Source: Chloroflexota bacterium (GTDB lineage: Bacteria > Chloroflexota > UBA11872 > VXOZ01). From it: a stretch of DNA of 64,000 nucleotides. The notes under the pieces were generated by a model that ran no database searches, was not told the DNA's origin, and saw only the letters and a list, made by a program, of their open reading frames with translations. Position numbers and translations under genes: made by a program. Positions 25,498 to 33,062 of this stretch are shown piece after piece; positions within the stretch are counted from its first letter, which is position 1; each line of letters opens with the position of its first letter. The stretch covers positions 178,711-242,710 of the forward strand of contig CATQHC010000008.1 in NCBI GenBank assembly GCA_958295775.1. Reading direction: 5' to 3'.

Positions 25498-26376
25498 ATG
25501 CGACTGCAGGACCAGGTAGCCATCGTCACCGGCGCCGCCCATAATATTGGCCGCGCGATCGCGCGCTGCTTTGCGGCGGAGGGGGCCAAAGTCCTTATCG
25601 CCGACATCCAAGACGAGGCGGGGGAAGCGGTGGCAGAGTCGCTCCGTAGCGATGGCGGCGCAGCCTCGTTCTGCCATGCCGACGTGGGCACCCTTGCCGG
25701 CAACCGCGACATGGTAGCCGCGGCGGTGGAGCGGTACGGCGGCGTAACGATACTGGTCAACAATGCGCACTGGGAACGGCGGGGTTCAATCGAAGAGCTG
25801 AGCGAGGAGGACTGGGACGCGAGCTTTGACGTCTTGCTCAAAGCGCCGTTTCTCGCTAGCAAGTATGCCGTGCCCCACATGCGGGCGGCGGGCGGCGGCG
25901 CTATTCTCAACCTGTCGTCAGTGCACGGCTTCCAGGTCAGCCCGGGCTATCCCACCTACGAGACGGCCAAAGCTGCGCTGATTCAATTTACCAAGCAAAT
26001 GGCGCTTGATTTGGGCAATGACGGCATTCGCGTCAATGCGATTGCCCCCGGAGCTATCCCGTCGGATGAGATGAGAGAAGAGAACGCCGACGATCCGACT
26101 TGGCATGAACGCAACATCCTCTGGAATGTTCTCCCCATCATCGGTCGCGCAGAGGACATCGCCCAGGGGGCGCTCTATCTGTGTTCGGATGAGGCGCGTT
26201 TCGTTACCGGTCACACCTTGCTCATCGATGGCGGCTTCTTGCTGGGCTTCAAGGGCCTGGGCGGGACGCGTGTGCAGGAGTTTCTGCGGCGCCATCCGGA
26301 GCTCTTGGAGCACGATCTCTCGCGTCCACTGGGGCCGGCGGCGCATATTCCTGATAAAGATGCTAAGAAGCAGTAG
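25498..26376 (+). CDS. SDR family NAD(P)-dependent oxidoreductase
   Basis: 292-residue classical short-chain dehydrogenase/reductase. The cofactor motif is TGAAHNIG at about residues 11-18 and VNNAH near 88. The catalytic Ser lies in NLSSVHG and the YxxxK pair in TYETAKAAL (about 155-159). LIADIQDEAG, with Asp after strand 2, favours NAD over NADP. The last 40 residues (LGGTRVQEFLRRHPELLEHD) extend past the usual SDR end. AGGACC precedes the ATG. The SMP-30 lactonase gene follows in the same direction after a tandem-repeat spacer, suggesting a shared sugar-oxidation route. Confidence 0.92.
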   Translation: MRLQDQVAIVTGAAHNIGRAIARCFAAEGAKVLIADIQDEAGEAVAESLRSDGGAASFCHADVGTLAGNRDMVAAAVERYGGVTILVNNAHWERRGSIEELSEEDWDASFDVLLKAPFLASKYAVPHMRAAGGGAILNLSSVHGFQVSPGYPTYETAKAALIQFTKQMALDLGNDGIRVNAIAPGAIPSDEMREENADDPTWHERNILWNVLPIIGRAEDIAQGALYLCSDEARFVTGHTLLIDGGFLLGFKGLGGTRVQEFLRRHPELLEHDLSRPLGPAAHIPDKDAKKQ

Positions 26377-26420
26377 CTTCTAGTCATCCCATGCCTGCAT
26401 GCAGCAGCATGAGGCCCTGG

Positions 26421-26487
26421 GCGCGGCGGCGCGCAACGTTTTGGCGCGGCACCGCGCAACGTTCTGGCGCGGCGGCGCGCAACGTTA
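26421..26487. repeat. Three tandem 23-bp repeats
   Basis: Three head-to-tail units of GCGCGGCggCGCGCAACGTTyTG start at 26421, 26444 and 26467, differing at two or three bases, the third being cut short. Each holds the palindrome AACGTT. They end 24 bases before the SMP-30 start codon and may be regulator sites or a slipped-strand expansion. Confidence 0.85.
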
Positions 26488-26511
26488 CCTTAGGAGAAAG
26501 GATGCTTTCGC

Positions 26512-27336
26512 ATGAATACCGATGCTCGTCCTGTGTTGGTTGCGGACGGCTTTGGGTTTCCTGAAGGCCCATCGTTTGACCGCGAAGGCAATTTCTACGT
26601 TATGGAGTGCGATGCCGGCCGCATCAGCAAGGTGACGCTGGATGGGCACGTGGAAGTCTTCGCAGAGACCGGAGGCGTGCCCTGCGGGTCGCGGCTCCAC
26701 CGGAACGGCCATCTGATCGTGGCGGAGAACGGTCTCGCGCAGATACTCGACTTTGCGCCCGATGGGACGTGGTCGGTGGTGGCGGAATCGTTCAACAACA
26801 AGCCGTTCAGGGGACCGAACGACCTCATTCTCGATAGGCACGGCAACTGCTATTTCACCGATCCCAAAGGGTCGACCTTGGAGAAGCCGGTGGGGCGTGT
26901 GTTTCGCGTGGGGGCAGACGGCGCGATCTCAGTCTTTGCGGTGGGCCTCGCCTTTCCCAACGGCATCTGTCTCTCCGCGGATGGAGAGACGCTCTACGTT
27001 GCGGAAACTTTTACCCGCCGCATTCATGCCTTCGCGCTGAACGACGACGGCAGCGCGAACGACCGCAGCCTGTTCGCGCAGATGGAAGGCGGCGTCGGGC
27101 CTGACGGCATGGACCTTGGCGCGGACGGCAACCTCTACGTCGCCCACTACGGCAAGGGTGTGGTGGCCGTGATTGCCCCTTCCGGCGCAGTGATTGCCGA
27201 GCTGCCGGTGCCGGGCAAAAACCCCACGAACGTGGTCTTTTGGGAAGATTCGCTCTACGTAACGGAAACTGAAACCGGCGCGGTGTACTGCTTGGAGATT
27301 GGCGTAAGAGGCCAGCCGCTCTTCGGACTTAGCTAG
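26512..27336 (+). CDS. SMP-30/gluconolactonase family protein
   Basis: 274-residue six-bladed propeller. Metal-site residues are Glu in FPEGPSFD (about 18), Asn in RGPNDLILDRHGNCYFTDP (about 103) and Asp in GPDGMDLGADG (about 200), with the Asn in FPNGICLS near 150. Expected to hydrolyse a sugar lactone in the cytoplasm. It follows the SDR gene by 135 bases, which include three tandem 23-bp repeats. ATG 26512 follows AAAGGA; an out-of-frame ATG lies 10 bases upstream. It differs clearly from the SMP-30 at 17736 and is not a recent duplicate. Confidence 0.9.
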   Translation: MNTDARPVLVADGFGFPEGPSFDREGNFYVMECDAGRISKVTLDGHVEVFAETGGVPCGSRLHRNGHLIVAENGLAQILDFAPDGTWSVVAESFNNKPFRGPNDLILDRHGNCYFTDPKGSTLEKPVGRVFRVGADGAISVFAVGLAFPNGICLSADGETLYVAETFTRRIHAFALNDDGSANDRSLFAQMEGGVGPDGMDLGADGNLYVAHYGKGVVAVIAPSGAVIAELPVPGKNPTNVVFWEDSLYVTETETGAVYCLEIGVRGQPLFGLS

Positions 27337-27571
27337 GCCTCGAGCCTCGAGCCGACAAGAGTAGCAGGACGAGTGCCAACGGACACCTCGAAACGAAATC
27401 TACTTACCCGAACTGGACGTGTGAACACTGTTACGCCAGGTCTGATTCCCTGTTATTGTTCCTATAACTTTAGGATTGAGCCAGTTGTCCCTTATGAGGC
27501 GTGCATCGCCGACGCAGTTATTTTTGAGTTAGCTCTTTGGGGTCAATTGGTGACTTTGAAAGGAGAGTAGT

Positions 27572-27796
27572 GTGAGCGATCAGCCTCCATCTCCACAGAG
27601 CGGAGAGGAGAATGATGAGCACAGGGCTGAATGGCAAGAAACCGGGAACCAAGAGCGAACAATACGCATACCGTTTTTCGAGGGCGTAAAATTCGGGTGC
27701 GCACTGGCGATTGGTCTCTGGATTGGACTACTAATCATCGTAATTGTGGTATTCCTGTTTTCCGGCGCTACCCTAGCCTCTCTATTGGGGAATTAA
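27572..27796 (+). CDS. Small single-pass membrane protein
   Basis: 74 residues from GTG 27572, which follows GAAAGGAGAG. A polar, acidic N-terminus (to about residue 35) precedes one long hydrophobic helix (GCALAIGLWIGLLIIVIVVF) and a short tail. No family is recognised. The next gene begins 60 bases later on the same strand. The strong ribosome site makes it likely to be real. Confidence 0.65.
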   Translation: MSDQPPSPQSGEENDEHRAEWQETGNQERTIRIPFFEGVKFGCALAIGLWIGLLIIVIVVFLFSGATLASLLGN

Positions 27797-27856
27797 TGGG
27801 GATAAGTGAGGAGCCCGTGCTCTCGATGATCGATCTTGGCAAGGAGCGCAACCGCC

Positions 27857-29071
27857 GTGACCCAGAAGCAACTCGACGTCGCTCTCATCGGCGGGCCGCA
27901 ATACGACGCGCTCTATAGCCGGTTGCCGCAATTCGAGCGGGAGACGGGCTACACGGTAAACGTGTGCGTGCAACTGCCCCATCCGGAGCTGAATGCGCAC
28001 ATACACGAGGTCTACACTGCCGGTTCGGCCCGCTACGACGTGATCTCCACGCATGTCAAGTACGCGCCGGCCCAGCAAGACTGGCTGCTTCCCCTCGCTA
28101 CGCACTTTTCGGATGGCGAGCTTGCGGACTTCTCACCGGCCTTGCTCACGCTTGCGCGGGTCGACGGCGCGCTCTTGCAGATCCCACGGAATGTTGACGC
28201 CCGCATACTTTTCTACCGGGAAGACCTGCTGACAGATCCAGCGGAGCAGGCGCGTTTCCAGGCCACATACGGTCGTGCGCTCCGCGTGCCGCAGACCTGG
28301 GACGAGGTACGGGATATCGCTACGTTCTTTACGCGCCCGCCCGACCTGTTTGGCTTTGCCTTTCCCGGTCATTCATCGGGCCTGTTTGGCACGTTCTTCG
28401 AGTTGGCTGCAATGGCGGGCGGGGCACTCTTCGATGAGCGCCTCAACCCCGCGTTCACTACGCGCGCGGGCCGTTGGGCGCTGGGCTTCCTCGCCGACCT
28501 GTATCAGCAGGGCTTGACGCCGCGCGACCTCCCGGCGATGTACTTTGACGAAGTTTCCCAGCTCTTTCGTGAAGGTAGGTGCGCGCTGGCCGCCGATTGG
28601 CCGGCATACTACGGTCTGCTGACCGATCCGGCAACGAGCCGCGTCGTAGACTCTTTTGGGGTCGCGCGCTATCCGGTAGGGCCGGCGGGCAGCCGCGCGG
28701 TCTACGCGGGCGGCCACTCGTTTGCCATTCCCACTTCCGTGAAGGATATGGCAGGGGCATTGGCGCTCGTGCGCTTTCTGACCTCAGTCGCGAGCCAGTA
28801 CCAGGAGGCACGCGGCGGCACTATTGTGTCCAGAAACTCTGTAATGGCCCGCGTACGCAGCGAGACGCCCGCCGGCACGGTGCACGCAAAACGGCTGGCA
28901 CTGTTAGAAGAAACAATTCGGGACGACATGGTGACGTTCCCAAAGTTTGCTGCGTATCCGCGGGTCGAGGAAGTCTGCGCGGAGACGCTGCAGGCCGCGA
29001 TTCGGGGAGCAGTAATGCTGCCGCGCGCGCTGGCATACATGGAGGAGCAAGTACGTGACCTGCTGGCGTGA
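27857..29071 (+). CDS. Solute-binding protein family 1-like, without signal peptide
   Basis: 404 residues from GTG 27857, placed 10 bases after AAGGAG. The sequence follows the family 1 extracellular sugar-binding fold: LDVALIGGPQYDALYSRLPQ at the first strand, PRNVDARILFYREDLL (hinge strand), PQTWDEVRDIATFF, a GGALFDERLNPAF block and YAGGHSFAIPTSVKDM near 290. Normal members carry a Sec or lipoprotein signal, but here the first strand starts within 10 residues and nothing hydrophobic precedes it. No permease or ATPase gene is nearby. It may be a cytosolic sensor, or its signal may have been lost. Confidence 0.8.
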   Translation: MTQKQLDVALIGGPQYDALYSRLPQFERETGYTVNVCVQLPHPELNAHIHEVYTAGSARYDVISTHVKYAPAQQDWLLPLATHFSDGELADFSPALLTLARVDGALLQIPRNVDARILFYREDLLTDPAEQARFQATYGRALRVPQTWDEVRDIATFFTRPPDLFGFAFPGHSSGLFGTFFELAAMAGGALFDERLNPAFTTRAGRWALGFLADLYQQGLTPRDLPAMYFDEVSQLFREGRCALAADWPAYYGLLTDPATSRVVDSFGVARYPVGPAGSRAVYAGGHSFAIPTSVKDMAGALALVRFLTSVASQYQEARGGTIVSRNSVMARVRSETPAGTVHAKRLALLEETIRDDMVTFPKFAAYPRVEEVCAETLQAAIRGAVMLPRALAYMEEQVRDLLA

Positions 29072-29173
29072 GCGTGCGGTAGGCGTGGTATCATAGCTGC
29101 GCAGTGAGTGCTTTGATCATATCCGTCTAGGCATTGGTGATGGCAGGCAGACTGAATACGGAGAGGTGAATCC

Positions 29174-30025
29174 ATGGCTAATATCAAGGTAGGCGTCCGG
29201 CTAATCTGCTTACGTACACCGGGGCCGGAGGGGTTGGAAACCGCGGCGCGGATTGGCGCTGAGAGCGTGCAGTTGACGGTAGGGCGCGGCGAGTACGGTC
29301 CCGAGGAACTCAATGCGGCGGGGATCAAAGAAGTGCAACAGCGCGTGCAGGACCTGGGCATGGTGATCTCGGCTACCGACGGCGGCTTGGGCGACTTTGG
29401 TGACGCGGAAACGATGGCTGAACGCGTGGAGCATACCAAGCGCCTCATCGACCACACCCGCGCGCTTGGCGCTCCGGCGCTCACCAGCCACATCGGCATC
29501 GTCCCCAAGGACGCCAGTGCGCCGCGGCGCCAGGTGTTCAATGAAGCAATGGAAGCAATTGGCAAGCATGCCGAGCAGACGGGAATGTACTTCGGCATCG
29601 AAACCGGCCCTGAGCCGCCGTCCGTGCTGCTCGACCTGATCAACTCAATCGACACCGACGGCATCAAGATCAACCTCGACCCGGCGAACTTCATCACGTG
29701 GGCGGCGCGCATCGCCAAGGACGAGGGGCGGCCCTACGACCGCGCACAGGCCTTTGCCGAATCCGACCCCCATGAAGCAGTCTACATCCTGCGGGACCAT
29801 ATTATCCATACTCACATCAAGGATTCCGCCGTGAAGAATGACTCCGGCCGCCATGAGACACCTGTGGGCCAGGGCTGGATCGAGTGGCCGCGCTACCTGA
29901 AGTCATACCAAGACATTGGGTTCACGGGTTACCACTGCATCGAGCGCGAGGCCGGGGAGAACCGCGTGGAAGAGACCCGGGAGGCGATAGCGTTCGTCCG
30001 CGAGGTCGCGCAGCAACTGGGGTAG
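29174..30025 (+). CDS. Sugar phosphate isomerase/epimerase (xylose-isomerase-like TIM barrel)
   Basis: 283 residues of the AP_endonuc_2/xylose-isomerase-like barrel. Metal-binding residues appear as Glu in YFGIETGPEP (about 142), Asp in INLDPANF (about 173), His in IHTHIKDSAV (about 218) and Glu in CIEREAG (about 260). GQGWIEWPRYLKSYQDIGFTGY is the conserved region before the last strand. ATG 29174 follows GGAGAGG. The substrate is unknown; such genes normally isomerise keto-sugars or inositol derivatives. It may share a transcript with the signal-less binding protein 102 bases upstream. Confidence 0.88.
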   Translation: MANIKVGVRLICLRTPGPEGLETAARIGAESVQLTVGRGEYGPEELNAAGIKEVQQRVQDLGMVISATDGGLGDFGDAETMAERVEHTKRLIDHTRALGAPALTSHIGIVPKDASAPRRQVFNEAMEAIGKHAEQTGMYFGIETGPEPPSVLLDLINSIDTDGIKINLDPANFITWAARIAKDEGRPYDRAQAFAESDPHEAVYILRDHIIHTHIKDSAVKNDSGRHETPVGQGWIEWPRYLKSYQDIGFTGYHCIEREAGENRVEETREAIAFVREVAQQLG

Positions 30026-30037
30026 CAATCGAGTTGC

Positions 30038-31531
30038 ATGGACGTCCTTACGACCGTACTGGCGCTGGGTGGCGCGACGGGGCTGACATTACTGCTGAAT
30101 GCGGTGTTTCAGCGCCTATTCCCGCGCTTCACTTCCCGCCAGATCAAGCCGGTCGTACAGAGCAAAGACCATGAAGACCTGCCCAACCTGCGCTTGCCCA
30201 GCGTCGGTGGGCTGACGCTGGTTATCACGCTTTGGTGCCTGGGCGGCCTCTGGTGGGCGCTTCGACCCGATACGAGCGCGTTTCTCCTGCTCCTCATTCT
30301 GCTCACGACTCTCTTCTTCGCCATCGGCTTCAGCGATGACTGGTTGAAATGGCGGCGCGGCACCGGGCTTGGCGATCGTACCTACTTGCTTGCGCATGCC
30401 CTTGCGGCATTGGCGACGGTTGCGGCGCTCTACTGGTGGCCGAGCGAATTCCTGCAGGCGGACATACAAGGCGGGCGAGTCCTGCAGGCGCTCAACGTCG
30501 TTGGCATTTTGGGACTGGCGCTCACGCTGCTCTGGCTCTTCATGCTCACATTCGGGACGGCCTTTTCGGTCGCCGTGAGTGACGGCATTGACGGCCTGAC
30601 TGCCGGCATGGCGACTATTGCCGGTGTTGGCATGCTGATCTCGCTGCTCATTCGGGAGGCAAGCAGCGAACTGCTGAGCTTTGCCGCCGCCCTTCTGGGT
30701 GTGTGCATAGGGCTGTTGCTCTTCAATCTGCCCTCCGACTGGTCGTCTACGGGCAGCGTGCGGCGGCGGGCGCGCATTTACCTTGGCGACAGCGGCGCTT
30801 TGGCTCTGGGCGGCGCCTTCGCGGCCTTGGCGCTATTCAGCGGCGCGGACGCGGTGTGGCTCTTCATCGGCGGTGTGTTCCTATTGGACGGCGGCTCCGG
30901 CTTTTTGCAGGCTAAGATCGTCACGCCGTTCTTTCGCCATTTTGTGCGCATACGCCGCTATGCCAACACCGCACACTTTGTCCCCCACACCGAGTTCCCG
31001 CTGCCATTTACCGCGACGCCGCTGCATCATCACTTCGAAATGCTTGGGATCGGCCGGCTGCCCGTGGTGTGGCTGTTCTGGTCGTTCAGCATCTTGGCGG
31101 CCGTTAGCGGCATCATAGTAGCGGCCTTCCCACGCTTGCACATCGTGACGGTTGGCGGGGCGCTGCTTTTCTACGCGGCATTGATCGGTGGCGCGATGTG
31201 GCTGACGGGACGGTTTCTCGGCATGGTGACGACAGATGATGCTACGGCGCTGGCGGTCTGCGCAGGCAGACCGTACACACTGCTCGGGCGGCGGCTCTAC
31301 CGGGTCGTCGAACGTACGAGTATCCCTCTTCCCTCTCCCCGAGAGCAACAGACGCTTCGTCTCTGGCAGCCCTGCAACCGCTGGGACGTGCTGGCAAACC
31401 TCGCGTACGCCCAAGCGCTCGCGGGAGAGAAGGATGCAGCCCAAAAGACGTGGCAGCGCATCCCGAAAGCGAGCCGCAAGTTGCGCGCCGAACACCCCGT
31501 AAGCACGGCCTTGAGCGATTCAACAAAATAA
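30038..31531 (+). CDS. MraY-like phosphoglycosyl/undecaprenyl-phosphate transferase with C-terminal extension
   Basis: 497 residues with about ten membrane helices over residues 1-400. Transferase motifs: SVGGLTL (for MGG), the Asp pair in GFSDDWLKW, AVSDGIDGLTAG (for NLTDGLDG), YLGDSGALALGG and TPLHHHFEMLG, the last characteristic of MraY rather than WecA. MraY attaches phospho-MurNAc-pentapeptide to undecaprenyl phosphate in the membrane. The usual Asn before SDG is replaced, and a soluble tail (about 400-497) is unusual. No mur or ftsW genes adjoin; it follows the isomerase gene by 12 bases. It may be a paralogue serving another polymer. Confidence 0.8.
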   Translation: MDVLTTVLALGGATGLTLLLNAVFQRLFPRFTSRQIKPVVQSKDHEDLPNLRLPSVGGLTLVITLWCLGGLWWALRPDTSAFLLLLILLTTLFFAIGFSDDWLKWRRGTGLGDRTYLLAHALAALATVAALYWWPSEFLQADIQGGRVLQALNVVGILGLALTLLWLFMLTFGTAFSVAVSDGIDGLTAGMATIAGVGMLISLLIREASSELLSFAAALLGVCIGLLLFNLPSDWSSTGSVRRRARIYLGDSGALALGGAFAALALFSGADAVWLFIGGVFLLDGGSGFLQAKIVTPFFRHFVRIRRYANTAHFVPHTEFPLPFTATPLHHHFEMLGIGRLPVVWLFWSFSILAAVSGIIVAAFPRLHIVTVGGALLFYAALIGGAMWLTGRFLGMVTTDDATALAVCAGRPYTLLGRRLYRVVERTSIPLPSPREQQTLRLWQPCNRWDVLANLAYAQALAGEKDAAQKTWQRIPKASRKLRAEHPVSTALSDSTK

Positions 31532-31895
31532 GGAACACGCGGGCGAATTGCGAGTGCGACGTCTAAGCCAATAGGCGCTGCGAAAGAGATTGCCTAGTCG
31601 CCTGCAATAGTCGCTCTTGACTCGAAGGTGATGAAGACTACACAAAGTCTGACCTGGGGCGGATCAATGAGAGAACACTCATTGCGGCTGCCAGCAAGAG
31701 GGAAGGAATTGTTGAATCTATGTCCTTCCCTGTAAGTGTTGACTAATTCGTTGACAGATTTCGCAGTCTGTTTCCTTTGCCAATACCTAGAGTCCCCCCC
31801 TGTCTCCGTCATTCCCGCGCAAGCGGGAATTCATCTTCTCTTAGACCGGACATTTTCTTGACCGGCAGACTGACGCGCAAGTGACTGATCAGCCA
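31532..31895. other. Convergent intergenic region with an REP-like copy
   Basis: At about 31812-31838 lies ATTCCCGCGCAAGCGGGAAT, a hairpin of the dispersed GGAATGACGG-type family. It sits between the MraY-like gene and the antitoxin-like gene, which converge here. Nothing else was recognised. Confidence 0.6.
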
Positions 31896-32120
31896 CTACC
31901 GCTCATTCATCTCATCTCGCGAAAACTTGCGCCCGTTGGTAGCAATCATCTGCTGCAACTCGCGAACAGCCGCCCTAGCCCTATCAGCCTGCCGCTCTCG
32001 CCCCACATACTCAGCCAGCCACCGCCGAAACAGCGCATCCAGAGTCGTCCCCTCCGCCGCAGCCCGCCGCCGCGCCGCCTCTATCGAGTCCTCTTCAGCG
32101 CTCAGGACTATGTTCTTCAT
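31896..32120 (-). CDS. Ribbon-helix-helix antitoxin-like protein, orphan
   Basis: 74 residues. MKNIVLSAEEDSIEAARRRAAAEGTTLDALFRRWLAEY follows the beta-strand then two-helix pattern of RHH/CopG- and VapB-type antitoxins, with a charged C-terminal region (FSRDEMNER) that would carry the toxin-binding part. No PIN, RelE or other toxin frame is found downstream (31532-31895) or upstream, so the partner is missing. It opens the accessory stretch that leads to the methyltransferase operon. Confidence 0.75.
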   Translation of the reverse strand: MKNIVLSAEEDSIEAARRRAAAEGTTLDALFRRWLAEYVGRERQADRARAAVRELQQMIATNGRKFSRDEMNER

Positions 32121-32278
32121 GCCGTCAACCTCATTAACATGCTTGTCGTGTGCAACATACCTCTGTGAAAACAGTCCCGCGGCTGTGCGATACCCTCGGG
32201 CACGCGCAGCATAGCTTGGAGTGAGGTGTTTGCGCAGTAAGCGTTGGGTTTATTGGAGTGCGATGCATTAGTATAATG

Positions 32279-32301
32279 ACAGGGTATATAATAGACCCTG
32301 T
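32279..32301 (+). promoter_or_regulatory. Putative -10 box inside a 7-bp dyad
   Basis: ACAGGGT (32279-32285) and ACCCTGT (32295-32301) form a perfect inverted repeat around TATAAT (32287-32292). A weak -35, TGCATT, is 17 bases upstream at 32264-32269. The layout suggests a promoter whose -10 is covered by a repressor dimer, for the gene starting at 32352. Confidence 0.45.
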
Positions 32302-32351
32302 AGAGTAGGAACGGCTCGCTACGAGATGGGGCAAGCGATCAGAGGCGCCCA

Positions 32352-32582
32352 ATGAAAACGCAAGAGAGACCTATCGAGGAAATCAGCGCGCAAGACGAAA
32401 CCGCTTTGTTGCGGCATTTTGTCTTTGTCGCTATTTTCCGCAACTTCTTGAAGTCGTCGCACCGGTACCTCACCCAATCTTACGATGACTTTGGCAAGGG
32501 CTGGGAGGAGGATTTCTATGTCTGGCCAGGCAGCGCCTGGAAACGAAACGGATCGGCCATTGGCGGAATCTTCCGCAGATGA
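32352..32582 (+). CDS. Hypothetical small protein overlapping the next gene
   Basis: 76-residue frame from ATG 32352. A hydrophilic start (MKTQERPIEEISAQDE) is followed by an amphipathic helix rich in Phe (LLRHFVFVAIFRNFLKSSH) and an aromatic tail. Its last 65 bases overlap the following gene in another frame. Overlap and a weak ribosome site leave its status open, but a promoter-like dyad sits just upstream. No family recognised. Confidence 0.45.
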   Translation: MKTQERPIEEISAQDETALLRHFVFVAIFRNFLKSSHRYLTQSYDDFGKGWEEDFYVWPGSAWKRNGSAIGGIFRR

Positions 32583-32937
32583 AGCCTCCGATCCAAGTCA
32601 GCAATCTCCCGAAAGCCTGCCCCCAGAAGCCTCGCGCACGTTAAATCAGGCGCTCTTGGGGTCGGACATCATCGGACCGCTGGCTCTGCTCAACAAGCTC
32701 AACGACGAACACCTTACGCAACTCTTAGCTAGCCGCGACGAGGAAGCGAAGCTCGTAGCGAGAGACAGGGAGCTACAGCGGAGATATTTCGTCGGACTGG
32801 TCTTGTTGGCGGTGCTCTCGCTGGGAGCACTTCTCGTTATTCTGTCTCTGCTCGACATGAGAGATCATGTCGGACCCATTCTTGCCGCCCTAGCCGCAGC
32901 ATTTGGAGGTTGGGGCATAGCGAAGTCTAGGAACTGA
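32518..32937 (+). CDS. Hypothetical membrane-anchored protein
   Basis: 139 residues from ATG 32518, preceded by GGGAGGAGGA at good spacing. The first 45 residues are acidic and disordered (Glu, Ser and Pro rich). A helical charged region (LNKLNDEHLTQLLASRDEE) leads to two membrane helices at about 88-108 and 113-132. It is translated from within the 3' end of the preceding small gene, which suggests coupling. It lies convergent to the ATPase-TOPRIM gene. No family recognised. Confidence 0.65.
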   Translation: MSGQAAPGNETDRPLAESSADEASDPSQQSPESLPPEASRTLNQALLGSDIIGPLALLNKLNDEHLTQLLASRDEEAKLVARDRELQRRYFVGLVLLAVLSLGALLVILSLLDMRDHVGPILAALAAAFGGWGIAKSRN

Positions 32938-33062
32938 CTCGAACCCCAAGATCGTCCACTCCGATGCCTTGCCGCAAATTCGCTCAAATTAGAACTTTGC
33001 GAAAAGCGCCCCAAGATACAAAGTCTACTCCCCTCATGATGTTGTACACATCTCGCAGGTTC

